Source: Sindora glabra
Taxonomy: Eukaryota; Streptophyta; Magnoliopsida; Fabales; Fabaceae
NCBI GenBank assembly: GCA_020226215.1
Contig: CM035231.1
Location: forward strand, 55,456,876-55,520,875
DNA: 64,000 nt
Direction: 5' to 3'
Positions 1-12,600 of the stretch are shown here, one piece after another. The translations under genes and the position numbers were made by a program. Position 1 is the stretch's first letter; the number at the start of each line of letters is the position of its first letter. The notes under the pieces are model-generated. The model was given only the letters and a program-made list of their open reading frames with translations, was not told the origin of the DNA and searched no databases.

Positions 1-2364
1 TATCACTCTATCGCTATTTCTTTGTGCTCTGTGATATGTATACAATTGTTTATTTTGATGTATCGCTTGCAATTCATCTGTTTATTTAAATCTTATCTTC
101 AAAATTTAAAAATTACTTTGCAATTGCATATGATTAACTTCTTTTTAATAAAAAAACATTATTTCATCGAGAATTATGTATCATGTATACTGGAGTTTCT
201 TTACTCAATAGAAATACTATATAATTCATGAAGTAGAAAATTTGTCAACAAGAAGATAAAAAATTAAAGCATTATTTTGCATTTTTTCTAAAAAAAATAT
301 GTTATGTTAACAAGAAGCACATATTACATATGTTCGACTTTCGTATTATCATGATGTAAAATTAATTATAAATGCTTAAAAGTAAAATTAGATTTAATTC
401 AGATTTTAATTTATTAATATATAAATTAGTTGTATTTGATTTTTCTAAAATATAATATTATATTTTAATATTTTGATTCTTTTAAAATAAAAATTAAATT
501 TTATTTGATTTGTATTAATAATTTTGATAATTTAATTGATAAAATTTCTAATCAACAAATAGAGGCTGAATTGGACTCAAAAGGGATATTAATCAATTAA
601 GATATGTAAATGGTCAAATTAGAATGTATTTTTTTCATAAAAGATAAAACATAATTTGTACATATTAATTAATAATTTATCCATATAGTCTTGAGTAGAC
701 CTTTTAATTTTTTTAATGTATTATAAAAAGCATAAGATCATTCATAAGATATGTAAATTGAATTGATTTTCAAGGGAAACTTGCGGAAATTCACAATTTA
801 TGCAAGGAAATTCATTATCAATGAATTCCCCATGAATTTTACAAAATTAGTGGGATACTAATGTAAAATTTTAATTTTAATTAGTTTAATATAATTATTT
901 AATATTCAACATAAATTAAGGTTCTATTTTATGCAAATAGTTATAATTGATAATTTATCTAAATTCCTTTATAAAAATGGTTTCAAAATTTGAACTTAGG
1001 ACTCTTTATTAAGTCTAAAACATCTTATAATCAGTTTGCTACCACTGAGTATATCTATGTTATTGTCCTTAGAGTAATAACAAAAGAATAATTAAAAATA
1101 TTAATTTATAATAAAGTAAGTAATAATTCAAATGTTATTATTAATACAATATTTAAGGAAGTAAATGAGAATTTATAATTTCACATAAATATAATCTTAT
1201 CTTTTCTTTTTAAAAAATAATTAAACTAATATATTAGTGCTAAGAAGATTAATAATATATTTTTTATTAATTTATATTCCATATCTCTTAAGTAAGAAAT
1301 AAAAATATTTATAAATTGTAATCTGTGAATCGCACGGGTTATGATCTAGGGGATATTTATTATATTAATGTTAAGAAATTTCTATGAAATGTAATTGTTA
1401 ATGAATAGGGGACATTTATACCATCAATTTGCTATTATTGGCCTATAGTTAACTTGGTTTATTATACTATCTTCTTTAAAGATATATTTGATAGCATTAA
1501 GTAAATAGATGAAGAGCAATTTAGTTATTAAATGCAATTGCATTACCAAACTAGCCTAAAATATGATCCTTTGATAGGAAAGGAATGTTATAGATGGGAT
1601 AGATTTCAACATTTAGAAAATGAGCAATTTAGGTGTCAAAATAAAAATTTAGTTTTACAATCTCTATACTTTTTAGATGACATAAGTTAGAGTTTAAATT
1701 AATTCTTTATTGGAGATGCATACTACTTATAAATGGGATAAAATTTAACATTTAGCTTAGGTTTGTAATAATAAGTATTCCATTCATGTAAGGTGTTCTA
1801 TAAATATCTAATAAAGCTATTGTAATTTATCATGCATTTATCCCATTTTGTTTCTCACCTAAACTTCCTACTCCTGCCTATAAGTTCTTTTCAAGAAAGC
1901 GAAAGGCTCCTTACTAGTTTTTTATTTCCCAATTATATATAGACTATAACCAAACATGGATAAGTAGTCTATAATATTAGAAATTTTGAATTAATTAATA
2001 TAAGTTTAAACTTTAAGCATAAATTATATATAATGACTTGGTCAATGTGAATCTCAATCAATGACATCCATTTCTGAAAACTATGTTTATGTATGGGTGG
2101 GGCTTAATTAGTAGCACATTATTTTAGGAAATCAATTCCCTTTATTGCTAAAGGAATATTTTTTAAGTAATAGGATTTTTTCATGATGTATTTGTTTATC
2201 CTTTTTTGAATTATTTCAAGTACTTACAAATTCGTTGTTTTCTTATTTTTAGTAATGATTTACCTTATATTGTAGTAACTTTATCTCTTTTCAATTATAA
2301 GTGGATTCCAATAGAAGTTTTAGGTTTTTTTAGATACTTGAGTTACACATTGTCAATGTCCATA
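1..2364. other. AT-rich intergenic, no gene seen
   Basis: No open frame longer than about 70 codons and no recognisable protein segment was seen. The composition is strongly AT-biased with many short A and T runs. Around 1380-1500 lies one copy of a dispersed repeat whose second copy, split by an LTR, lies near 3600-5400. Nothing else could be supported here. Confidence 0.6.
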
Positions 2365-2400
2365 CACTACAAAAAATGGTAATATTTGTGACAATTTGTT
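2365..2400 (+). mobile_element. CACTA-like transposon end (copy 1)
   Basis: The stretch starts CACTACAAAAAATGGTAAT, which resembles the CACTA(C)AAGAAAA terminal motif of plant CACTA (En/Spm) elements. A second similar end in the same orientation begins at 3205, and the two agree over about 25 bases (CACTAyAArAAAAT..GTAATATTT) with a small gap. No matching right-hand end was found, so only the end motif is claimed. It could be a fragment of a non-autonomous element. Confidence 0.35.
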
Positions 2401-3029
2401 TATGACAATCATCATGTGATTTACTTATAATGATTTGGGCTTGTGTCTTTATGATACTTGTGCTTTATGTTAGTTGTTTGTTTCTAAATCCTTCTGCTGC
2501 TTGTGATTATAATAAAATGCATGTGTGCAAGTCAAGTTTTTTTGGAAACTATAATAGCTTTGCAATGTTTTTTGAAACTGAGATGTAACTTTGCATATTG
2601 TTAATCTTTTGTGAAAGGTTTTGTTATTTTACTCTTCATGTCATATTTGTATAAATTTGACTGCATATTTAACTTTGCAATGAAAAGTCGTGGTACTTAT
2701 TAATAATTTAATAGTTTAAATGGATTTTATTATTGCTTTAATATTTATAAGAAAAAAAAGTCTTCAAAAGTGCCCCTAAGCTGCATATTTCATAATTCAT
2801 GGAGACACATTCATATCTTGGAGCTTGTTAATTGTACAAAATGATTTTTTTTTTCATTTACTCACACTATCCCTTTCCTTCGTAAGTGATTGGCCTCATA
2901 TGTGAACAAAGATAAAATATATTAATCAATTTTACTCATTTAACAAACAGTTTACTCATTTATTATTCAATTTAAATTTATTTTATTAATTTTTACTATT
3001 TTAAACTCATTAACATATACAACTATATT

Positions 3030-3200
3030 TTTTTATGTTTTCCCAAGTAATTAGTATTCATGATTATTTAGTTTCTTTTTGAAAAAGACTATATTAGTGT
3101 TTTATCTTGAAGAATGATGATCTAAATTATAGCATACATTGGGTCTATCTAATCTTAGTTTAAGGTAGAATTTTTAGGATGTCTTACAAATTATGATGGA
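3030..3200. repeat. Dispersed repeat B, copy 1
   Basis: About 170 bases align by eye to 5490-5655. Shared landmarks in order are a TTCATGA.TATTT.GTTT block, a TATTAGTG...T.TAT.TTGAAGAA block, a CTTA.GTT.AAGGTAGAATTTTT block and a final ..TACAAATTATGAT. There is no coding signal. The two copies flank the probable solo LTR, so the whole 1.4-5.7 kb block appears to be built from duplicated AT-rich sequence. Confidence 0.5.
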
Positions 3201-3204
3201 AATA

Positions 3205-3240
3205 CACTATAAGAAAATTGTAATATTTTTGTTCTCCTTT
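3205..3240 (+). mobile_element. CACTA-like transposon end (copy 2)
   Basis: The stretch starts CACTATAAGAAAATTGTAAT and matches the motif at 2365 in sequence and orientation, 840 bases downstream. It directly follows the end of a dispersed repeat (3030-3200) whose other copy near 5490-5650 continues without this motif. That break is consistent with an element junction. No transposase fragment is visible. Confidence 0.35.
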
Positions 3241-3657
3241 ATGCAATTCAGGGGCCACTTGTGATAATGTTGTCTTGAGCTTATGCAAGACTCATAGATG
3301 ATTTTCTAGATGTGTTATTTTTGTTGAATTGCATATTCTATCTAATTTTCCATGTTATTACGTATTAGATTGACAATTGTTGCTAAAGTTTTTTGTATAT
3401 TCACTTTTAGCAAATATTTTTAACATTAAAAGGTGTAGTTTTATGACTTAATGTTTTACTTTTTATGTTGTTATTGTAACTTTGGAATTCATGAGTTTTA
3501 ATTATTAATTGGTCGAAGGATTCTAGACTAGAAAGTTACAAGTTTATATTGTGATGAGCTAGAAAATCAAAATTTAGGTTCTTCTTATTGTAACCATGCA
3601 TATATATGACCACATTTGATTATTATTCATATGCAATGTAATGGTTAATGAATAGGA

Positions 3658-4293
3658 TGTAAGGAATTCGGATTATTATATACAGCGGAAATTCAAAATT
3701 TTAATCCAAATTTTACCTAGGATCCATGCAAAAAGCATAAATCAATTATTAGGGTTTACCTATTGAGCACTCGTGTTTCTACTGATCAAAACTTAAGAGC
3801 GGATGAATTAAATGCCGGTCGGAAGGTACAACGTCTCTACGGTATCCACATGGAGTGAACAACGACCTCTTACCCTCCATGAATCTGTTAGGATGCGTTT
3901 CTTTCTCTAGGAACTAGGATTTTGATGTTTTCTGAGTGATTTAGGGTTTTAGGAAGTCTATGAGCGTGTCTTTAATATGCTGCCCTCAAGCTCCCTTTTA
4001 TAGAATTTAGACAAGCCACAATCCTAATCCTATTAGGATAATGCTTCCAAAATCCTAATCATACTTAACAACTCATTTTATCCTTATCTTAGAAATAATG
4101 AGGAGAGATATGACTTATCTATTAATTATCTAACATTAGATAATATTATCTCATAATATAAATATCTTAATATTAGATAATTGCATATAATTATCAAATA
4201 TCAAAATAACATTATTTCATAATATATTTATCTAATATCTGATAACGTAATTATTTGATATTACTTTAATATAAAATAATAAAATAATATCAC

Positions 4294-4333
<40 letters not shown>

Positions 4334-5304
4334 AAAATAAGTCCAATTAATTGGATATTAATATAATTAAAGTCTAATTAATTATTGTCTTATTCCTACT
4401 CCTTTTATGTGACTCTGTAAGTTCTTACTACGTTGACAATGACTCATTATTGAGTCATAGACAATAAGCGGTATCTAGCAATACATCACTGCCACTCAAA
4501 TAGTAAGAATGTTTGTGATTTGACATCCATCTAATACATGATCAACGTTTTGCATCATAACCCTTTTTGTAATAATATCCAAATTGAACTGGAGGCATGG
4601 AATATGTCATTCTCGTCAATGTTTAATTTATATTTCTTGATACTGAGTAAACTTAAAATAAATGATTAATATCACATATTAATTCAATTGAGCATCACCA
4701 TGCATTTCTAAGTCTCACTCAATCAAAGGGTCCAAGGATATTTCTCTTTTATACAAGAGTAACAAAATCCCATCTACATTATTCACTTCCCTCTGCATGA
4801 TTTATGACACACCTAACCAATACTCTACTTGTCATCCTGATTAAAGATGACATAGGACAATATTAAAGTGAGTAATTCCTCATGTAGGGAACCGTAGTGA
4901 CTTCAGGTCAAAGGTTTATGTGTATTTGTGATCATATGAGAATAACTTATGACACGTCTATCCATGTAATATTCTCATAGTGGGTCAGTCCAGTACATTG
5001 TTCACTAGGAATGTACTCATGTATTAACTTGATATCATATATTCATGATTCGTAATTATCAGTCACTATACATGCTAGTCTCGATATATTATCATTATCT
5101 TTTTCGTAATAATACTTGACTAGGGGCATTTTAGGAATAGCGAAACTATTTTAAGGATAATTATTATATTAAGTTATAAATTGCACATAATAATAATAAA
5201 ATTATAAAAATAAAACATAATAATTAAATTACCTAAAATAAAACATAATACATTGTGTATAATTTCAATCATCTATATGATTGGTTCTAGGACATACACC
5301 AATA
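3658..5304. mobile_element. Probable solo LTR (about 1.65 kb)
   Basis: The segment begins TGTAAGGAATTC and ends GACATACACCAATA, close to the TG...CA ends of LTRs, with the terminal CA read as a C-to-T change. It is flanked by an identical 5-base target duplication TAGGA at 3653-3657 and 5305-5309. It interrupts a dispersed repeat: the intact version near 1395-1440 continues from GTTAATGAATAGG straight into GACATTTATACCA, while here those halves lie on either side. No gag or pol frame is inside. The length and lack of coding favour a solo LTR, but the superfamily is not determined. Confidence 0.7.
4297..4328. repeat. (AT)n microsatellite
   Basis: A run of about 16 AT dinucleotides inside the probable solo LTR. 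Such runs are common in plant LTRs and are likely polymorphic in length. Confidence 0.85.
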
Positions 5305-5489
5305 TAGGAGACATTTATACCACTGATTATGCCATCAATAATATATAATGGTAGCTATGGTCAACCTAGTTTATTGTGCTATGTTCTTTAAAGGTATATG
5401 AATATTTTTCCTACTATTTTATGTTAACATCATTCTTTTATATTGCTAAGGATACATTTATATTTTTTTTATCTTTTCTTAAATGATCA

Positions 5490-5655
5490 ATGTTCATGAC
5501 TATTTTGTTTTTACTTAATAAAGATTCTATTAGTGATTTTATTAGTGTTCTATACTAAAGAAGGTTCATTTAGATTCTAGCTTATGTTGGATGTATCCAG
5601 TCTTAGTTAAAGGTAGAATTTTTAAGGTGTCCTACAAATTATGATAGTAGGGACT
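5490..5655. repeat. Dispersed repeat B, copy 2
   Basis: This aligns by eye with 3030-3200; landmarks are given in that entry. It lies 3' of the probable solo LTR and follows the right-hand half of the repeat that the LTR interrupts (5305-5400). Confidence 0.5.
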
Positions 5656-6009
5656 AGGTTATAAGGTCAAAGCGTATTTAATCCGTTTAAGGTGGAAACA
5701 CACATTAAGAAATAAGAAAAAAATAAAGCACCAATGTGACCTTGTTCTTCGTATTTTCACTTTTACATGCTTATAAGCAACATAAAAAGGAATGAAAAAG
5801 TAGATTGAAGGCTTTATGTATATGGTACTTTCACTTTTATATTCTTAAATGTACTATTGTTCTTTTTATTTTCGATAGTATTTTTATATTTAGTGTTTTT
5901 TTATTAATGCATAAATTTACATTTTTTTTAGGTATAGCAATAATCAAATATCCAAAAATTTATAGCAAAGGAAATATACAACTTATGCAAACAACATTTT
6001 AGCCAATGC

Positions 6010-6400
6010 AACCTTAAATGGCAGCCATTATTATTGATAGTAATTTTTTCTAATATTGTTCTATTATTATTGGTCCCTACTAATAGTGATTATTTAAAAT
6101 ATCTTAATCACTTGAAACCTTGATTAACTTTTCGAAATTAAGATACATTGTTAGATGATCTAGAAGACATTCCTAAAGTTAAATGCCTTATTAAGACAAC
6201 ATCTTACCCTATACAATCCTAAATGACAATGCTTTTTGTCAATGGTAATTTTCTCTAATCTTGCTTTATCATTTTCCCTATTAGTAGCAATTATTTAATA
6301 TATTTTAATCACTTGAAACTTTGATTAACTTTTTCAAACTAAGATATATTGACAGATGATTTAGAAGACATTCTTAAAGTTAGACGTTTAACCATTCAAA
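6010..6400. repeat. Tandem duplication, about 200 bp units
   Basis: Two adjacent units (about 6010-6195 and 6225-6400) share most of their sequence. Shared features include TTTTCTCTAAT.TTG, a block around TATTTTAATCACTTGAAAC, then TTGATTAACTTTT and an AGATGATTTAGAAGACATTC block. Identity looks like roughly 80 percent. No protein reading was recognised in either unit. They lie just beyond the C-terminal side of the decayed Helitron protein. Confidence 0.55.
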
Positions 6401-6429
6401 TGAGCTTCTTTTCCCTTAGATGTGGCATT

Positions 6430-7555
6430 AGTTTCACCATTCAAATGAGCTTCCTTAAAACCATTAAACATGTTTATTTTGAAATCTTGTTGGTTATTTT
6501 TAATATAATCAACTCTTTCTGATTATACCATTATGATGCATTAGTAATAAACTGTTGCAAAAGGTGTCAAGAATTCATTAACATAGAAAATTCATTCAAC
6601 TGGTCTTATATTCTAAGAGCAAAAAATTAATGCATTAATATACATGGATTCTTAGTATCATCTTTAATAAAATCATTGATGGTTAGAAGTATTATTTCCA
6701 TATCAATCTTCAACATAAAGGAAGATAAAAAGGTATTGTAAAGCAAGAAAAAGAGGATGTATTTGACTAATACATTGAACTCTACTTATATGATATTTTA
6801 CTACTATGTCCTATTTTGAACAATTAATATTTCTAACAATAAAACTGACTACTTCACTAGATATGGGAGGATTGTAGCTATGTCCATCTTTATCTTTATT
6901 ATTAATTAATGTTAACTTCATATTAACAATACCATTTTGTTTATACCTCTCTTTGGCTATTTGAAAATATTTAACTAAAAGAATAACCTCATTAAGTCTT
7001 TTACTTCATTCATCAATTAAGATTGGATTAAGATTATTATTCAATCCACCGGGTCCACGACCAAGGAAAAAATTGAAATCAATATTTGTAAGTATAATAG
7101 ATATATAACTATGCAAAATTTTTGAAGAAAACAACAACAAAATAGCTAAGTACTATTAAACTTGCCTAACAATTTTTAAATGATTATTTATTTCATTCTC
7201 TGTGTCATAGATATAAAGTCAAGCAAACCATGGTACATTTTCAGAAGTAGGAAGTAAACCACCAATTGAATGATAATTTTGACTATAAATTCAATATACA
7301 AGAGTACCACGTGAATTATTGGCCTTCATATCAACTTTACCATCCATGAATGTGAATCAGAATATGGCATTGTAAACATGGATATTGTATTTGAAATTTT
7401 CGCATCTAGAACTATGTTATTTAACAAAAGCCTCCTTAATAATTGTAGTGGTTGTTTCATTAAAGGAAGTTGAACTTTTCCTAGAGAACAACAAAGAGCG
7501 AATTTTGGTTTAGAACATCTTTCACTTTGCTTATGGATTCTTCATACTATATTTG
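6430..7555 (-). pseudogene. Decayed Helitron Rep/helicase, N-terminal region
   Basis: Read on the minus strand and allowing frame changes and stops, this gives an ordered series of segments typical of the Helitron_like_N domain. From high to low coordinate they are YEESISK; a KPKFALCCSLGKVQLPL segment; FTFMDGKVDMKANNSRGTL; QNYHSIGGLLPTSENVPW followed by LYIYDTENEINNH; DGHSYNPPISSEVVSFIV; and a VQ.ISQIHPLF.ALQYLF segment matching the family's LHPxYMxLQYPLLFPYGEDG motif. These belong to the rolling-circle (HUH) replication/helicase protein of plant Helitrons. The HUH motif and the helicase were not found. In-frame stops and frameshifts make this a relic with no functional product. Confidence 0.75.
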
Positions 7556-8928
7556 AACTCCACAAAATTCACACATATATATTCAATATCCAATATCCAA
7601 ATAATCTATAAGTTATTAATAAATTTTCATTTATATTATTTGCCATATTATGATGTTACAAAGAAATTTTAAATATGAAATATAAAAATGATCTTACCAT
7701 CAATATTTGATTAGATATTATTTTCAACTTCAGCATGTAGAGTCATTTGTGGCAAATTTTTATAATAGAAAATTTTTTAATTCAAAACTTGTCCATTTAA
7801 AACAACATAAAAAGGAAATAAATTCATAATTTTTCTTTTAATTTTGCTTTGACCCTAATTAATTTATTTATGTTAGCAATTAAAAAATAACCATAAAAAT
7901 ATATCAAAAGTGAAGTATACATACCATTTTGGCTTGTTTCAATTTGAAATAGATTTTTAACTGTAATAAAAGAGTTCCTCATATCATTAAAATAAGTAAC
8001 AATAAATAATTGAAATAAATTTCATTATAATTGGAAAAGTAAAAAAATGCTAAAATTAGTGACACTAAAAATATGACATACTTAAGGATGATTGGCTATT
8101 TGTCATGATAAAAGATTAAGAAATTTGTTCAATTTCAATTGCAGAATTTAAACATGGAGTCAGTTCCATTGTTGAAATGGATGAAATTAAATATTGTTAA
8201 TCAAAACCAATGGGAGCAACTCTTTCATATATGTCATTATTATTAATAGGATATATTGTAAAGTCATGTTCATTACTCTTTTTTCTTGTTTTCCCTTTCA
8301 ATGAATCTTTGCAAGCACCTTTCAAAAGATAAGTATCATACATTAAAAAAAAATATAAGTGCACCTCATAATTTTGGAATTAAAAGTAAACATAAATTAA
8401 TAGTTAATTACTAGATCCATTGAGGTTATTAGTAAGGTTAAATATATCTTTTAAATTAATAATACAATTAGATATGTCATATAAAATCCGTCATCTACTC
8501 CTTCCAATGTTAACTTCTTCCATTGATACCCCAATTTCCTCATAAGGCACTCCACTATGATTAGCTGTAATTGTAAAAAAGTTAAAAATATTCTTTCCTT
8601 CAATGCTACAAAAATTTTCCTTCCCAATCAAACACCAACTTGTATTTCCATTAAAATTTGCTTCATTAAAATATAATATATGATTAAAATCAATTATTAT
8701 GCAATATAATTTTTTCAAATTCATGTGCAAAAATATAAATCTTCAAAGTTATCATAATAATTTATAATTTATAGATATAATAGAATTGAAACATATCTTC
8801 TAGGATACTAAGATCGATTAAAGTGAATGTTGTTTGCTTCAATATAATTTTAAAATCTCCTAATGGTCAAATTAGTTAATATCTCCTTATTGTTCCCCCT
8901 AAAACACAACAAATAATAAAGATCTAGA

Positions 8929-8934
<6 letters not shown>

Positions 8935-8976
<42 letters not shown>
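8935..8976. repeat. (AT)n microsatellite
   Basis: About 20 AT dinucleotides in a row, in intergenic repeat DNA. Confidence 0.9.
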
Positions 8977-8982
<6 letters not shown>

Positions 8983-9040
8983 TAAGTAAAGTAATTAATC
9001 ATAAAAGATAATCTCTCTAAGTAATGTTATAAAATTCCGT

Positions 9041-9160
9041 ACCTTTTTCTCTCGTTTGATTATATCACCTTTAAATTCTTCTAATTTCAATATGTTTCAA
9101 TCTTGCTTCCTTTAAAGATTTTGATTTTTGTATATATATATGTTATCACATATTTCTAAA
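9041..9160. repeat. Duplicated segment, copy 1
   Basis: This aligns by eye with 9530-9650. Both carry TTGAATTCTTCTAATTT (with small changes), then a CTTGCTTCCTTT.AAGAT block, then TATCA.....ATTTCTAAA. The units start about 490 bases apart in direct orientation. The function is unknown; it may be a repeated exon of a decayed element. Confidence 0.45.
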
Positions 9161-9529
9161 GTACAAAATTGAACTCAAAACTAGCATCTTAAAATGTAAT
9201 AAAAAGAATTATGAATTTCTCATTATATTATAAATTAAAAAAATGCAATCTAAAAAAGAGTTGAAATTGAAGGATACCTTGATAATTAAGAGGCTTAGTT
9301 AATCTTGATTTTGTTCTAGCATATATAAGCCTAGAATCCATTAGTGGCTAAACTTTTTTTCCTTTTCCAACATTTTACCTTCTAAAGTAAAAAAAATTAG
9401 AATAAATTAAATTAAATATATGTATACATCTATAAATATCCTTTAAAATCTTATATATTCTATAATATTAAAAAAAGTTATGTGTTATAAATTAAGTTAA
9501 TTTCAATTAGAAAACATATACCTTCATTT

Positions 9530-9650
9530 GATGATTGCTTTAATGTCCATTGAATTCTTCTAATTTGAAGTTGTTTACATCTTGCTTCCTTTGAAGATGT
9601 TGATCTCTCAAAAATACACTTATCATGCATTTCTAAAATAAACACTATTA
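9530..9650. repeat. Duplicated segment, copy 2
   Basis: Partner of 9041-9160. On the minus strand it lies in a 66-codon open frame with no recognised domain. Confidence 0.45.
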
Positions 9651-12600
9651 TCTCTTCTATTAGAGAAATATTCATCATTCAATTCAATGTAGGGAAAAAT
9701 AATAAATAATTTACTATTTAATAAATATTTTAAGAAAAAAAAGATAAATTATAGTAAAAGGGCGAACAATAATCTAATATAAATTATAATTTGAAATCAA
9801 TACTAATTCAAGTTAATGATAATAATAGTGAATATGAACAATAGTGAAAGAATTTATATCCTTTTTCTTATATCAGCAATTAAATCTTATAAAAATTGTA
9901 TTTATATACTTGCTTAGAATTTGTTAATAATTCAATCACGCGATTAATTATTTACTTAAATTATCATCAAGACAATTCGTCCAAGGAATTCAAGAAAGAC
10001 AATAATATCAATCCAAACATATTTGACATTTCACTTTTTCAAACATTCATCCCTTCAAATCACATTTTTGAAAGCAAAGGTAGAGTATATTATCACTAAA
10101 CTTAATAAAATAGTAGTCCTATATCTTTTTTATTGTAAATCATCAATATCATCTCTTAAAAGTTATACTTTTGTTTTTATAAAATATGCCAACTTTCACT
10201 AAATCATAACCTCAAAAGTGAAGATTCTCTAAAAGGTCCATTTTAGATATGATTTAAGAATCTCATAAAAAATAGCAAGAAGTGTTTTTAATATTTAGAT
10301 AATAGGAAGTCATGCCACATTTGTAGCGTTGATGATTAATGAATCTTACATATTTCAATGGCAGGAGAAAAAATTACAAAAGCAAAATAAATAAATATGA
10401 TGAAGAATATTAACTATTTTATGAAATGACCTTTGGTTGTTTGTGATACCAAGTAAATGTAAAAAGACTTCTCTCTATATATCCAACTTTCTTATAGAAA
10501 CAAGTTTATGCACACTATATACATATGGAACAGAGAAAAAAATTATTCAAGAAAGGACAAATTTCAATCACTTACAAAGTTGAAGGAAAAGAGATAATTT
10601 GGAAGGGAGTTTTGCGAGGAGAAAAAAATCAAGAGCATATGGAGAAAAATGATTCATTTTTCAAGTTTAGGATGAAATAAAGAAAGCAAAATGCACCAAC
10701 AATAAGGGATATGTCATTTTTATAACATATATAGTGTGGATTTTGATATGACAATGACAAAAGAAAATGACTTGATGGCTGGTTGAAAGTTAATATGTAA
10801 TTGAATGAAAAACAAAGAAGACATTAAAGTAGTTACTCAGATTTCCTCTTTCATTATCCATCATATGCATTACTTGATGGTATGCTCCATTCCAAATGAG
10901 AAAAAAAAAATTCTAATAAAGAACAAAATTTCCCTAAAGAATTAATTTTTAATTCACTTTATAGTTGAGAATCGACAAAAAGTGACTTTCTTTAGCTTGT
11001 CTATTGCAAATTGGAAATGTTTTTTGAAAGTGGAAAATGAAAATGCTAAATAAAGCATTTCATCTAGTTCATCTCTTGTTTTTTCCCTTGCACACACAGT
11101 ATGCTCTTGATTATCAATGGCATCTCATTCATTTTTTAACTTTAATCTTTTTATAATCCACACTTACTTATTAATATGATCTTCACAATGTAAGCTTCTA
11201 TTGGTAATATAACATTTTATTCAAATTTTTCATTACCAATTCTTAATTAAAAAATAAGTTTTGCAATAAAATCCTCTATTGAAGTGTAATCTAGTCATAA
11301 TATTTGTAATTTTTAAACTACTTGTTAATGATAATAAAAAAATACACTATTTTAGTTATAAATGTAATTGTAAGTATAAAAATATATATAGTATTTTAAT
11401 TATAATTGTACTTGTAAGTACAAATATATATATTGTATCATGCAATGATAATTTCATATGTTGTATAATTAATTAATTTATTCATAATCCTATTACTCTA
11501 TGTGGATATTTTAAGGACTCCATATGTGAAAAGACTATGACAAAGTTGAATATGTGAAATGATCATATCATAATTACAAAAATCATTTAAACATGTTTTT
11601 TATGAAGAATTTTAATTTTATTTTTAATTGGCTTGTAGTGACTCCATTATATTATAATATACTATTTCCATTTTGATTGTAATTATAATTATAAAAATTA
11701 TAAAAAAAAAACATAGATATGATTATATAACTCTATAGACATTTGAAGACTATTAACTGTGTTTTCCATGTAATTTAATTTGAAAGAAAATGGATATATT
11801 TGAATTTTCAGACTTTTTCAATTTCTCCTATTTTATGGTTTTTACCTTGAGTTCAATAATTGAATAAGGTTTTTGGTTTTGAAGTTGAGATTCTATTTGT
11901 GAAAATTGAATAATATGCTGACAATAATGTATCTTTTGCATGTTAGTCTCTTGTAATAATTATTTTCACAAATATTATATTACATTTGATTTCAGCTAGT
12001 TATTTGAATTTTCAAACTAAATTAAATTAAAAGGCCTGCTCTTTTTTCATTAATGACCATATTTATAAACCTTTACATTCATAAAACTTTTGTGTCAATT
12101 TTAATCATTAAAATTCCATACTTGGTTCACACAACACACTTGTAGATACATCTAACATATGGTTACTTATATAGAGATGCAAATAAATAAAATCTTGACA
12201 TAAAATTGAATCTACTACAATGTCTTCAGATAGACTTAATTCACACTTATACACTAAAAAGAACAATTAATTATTATTGACAAATTATTAAGTTAAATAG
12301 TTAAAAAGTAAAATGAACATGATTAAAAACATAATCACATATAAGTGTACTCACAATCAAAAAGTTTAACATGATCATAAATGCATAATAATTCATATCT
12401 CCACACAAAGAAGATAGAAACTTAAATGCATGGTGCCAAGTCTTATAAATTTGATTAAAAGAAACATAAGTTTAACTTCTGAAGAATATTGCCTAGCCAT
12501 TCTATCTTCAATTAGCCTTCTCTTACAGGATATAGCTCCTCATATACTGATGGAAGCCTAAGGAGATATGAATAATGCAATGGTTCCATCATTTAAATGA

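Noticed and set aside
11620..11645. CACTA-type right end (GGCTTGTAGTG)
   Set aside because: Only the last eight bases fit, and there is no matching left end or duplication nearby.
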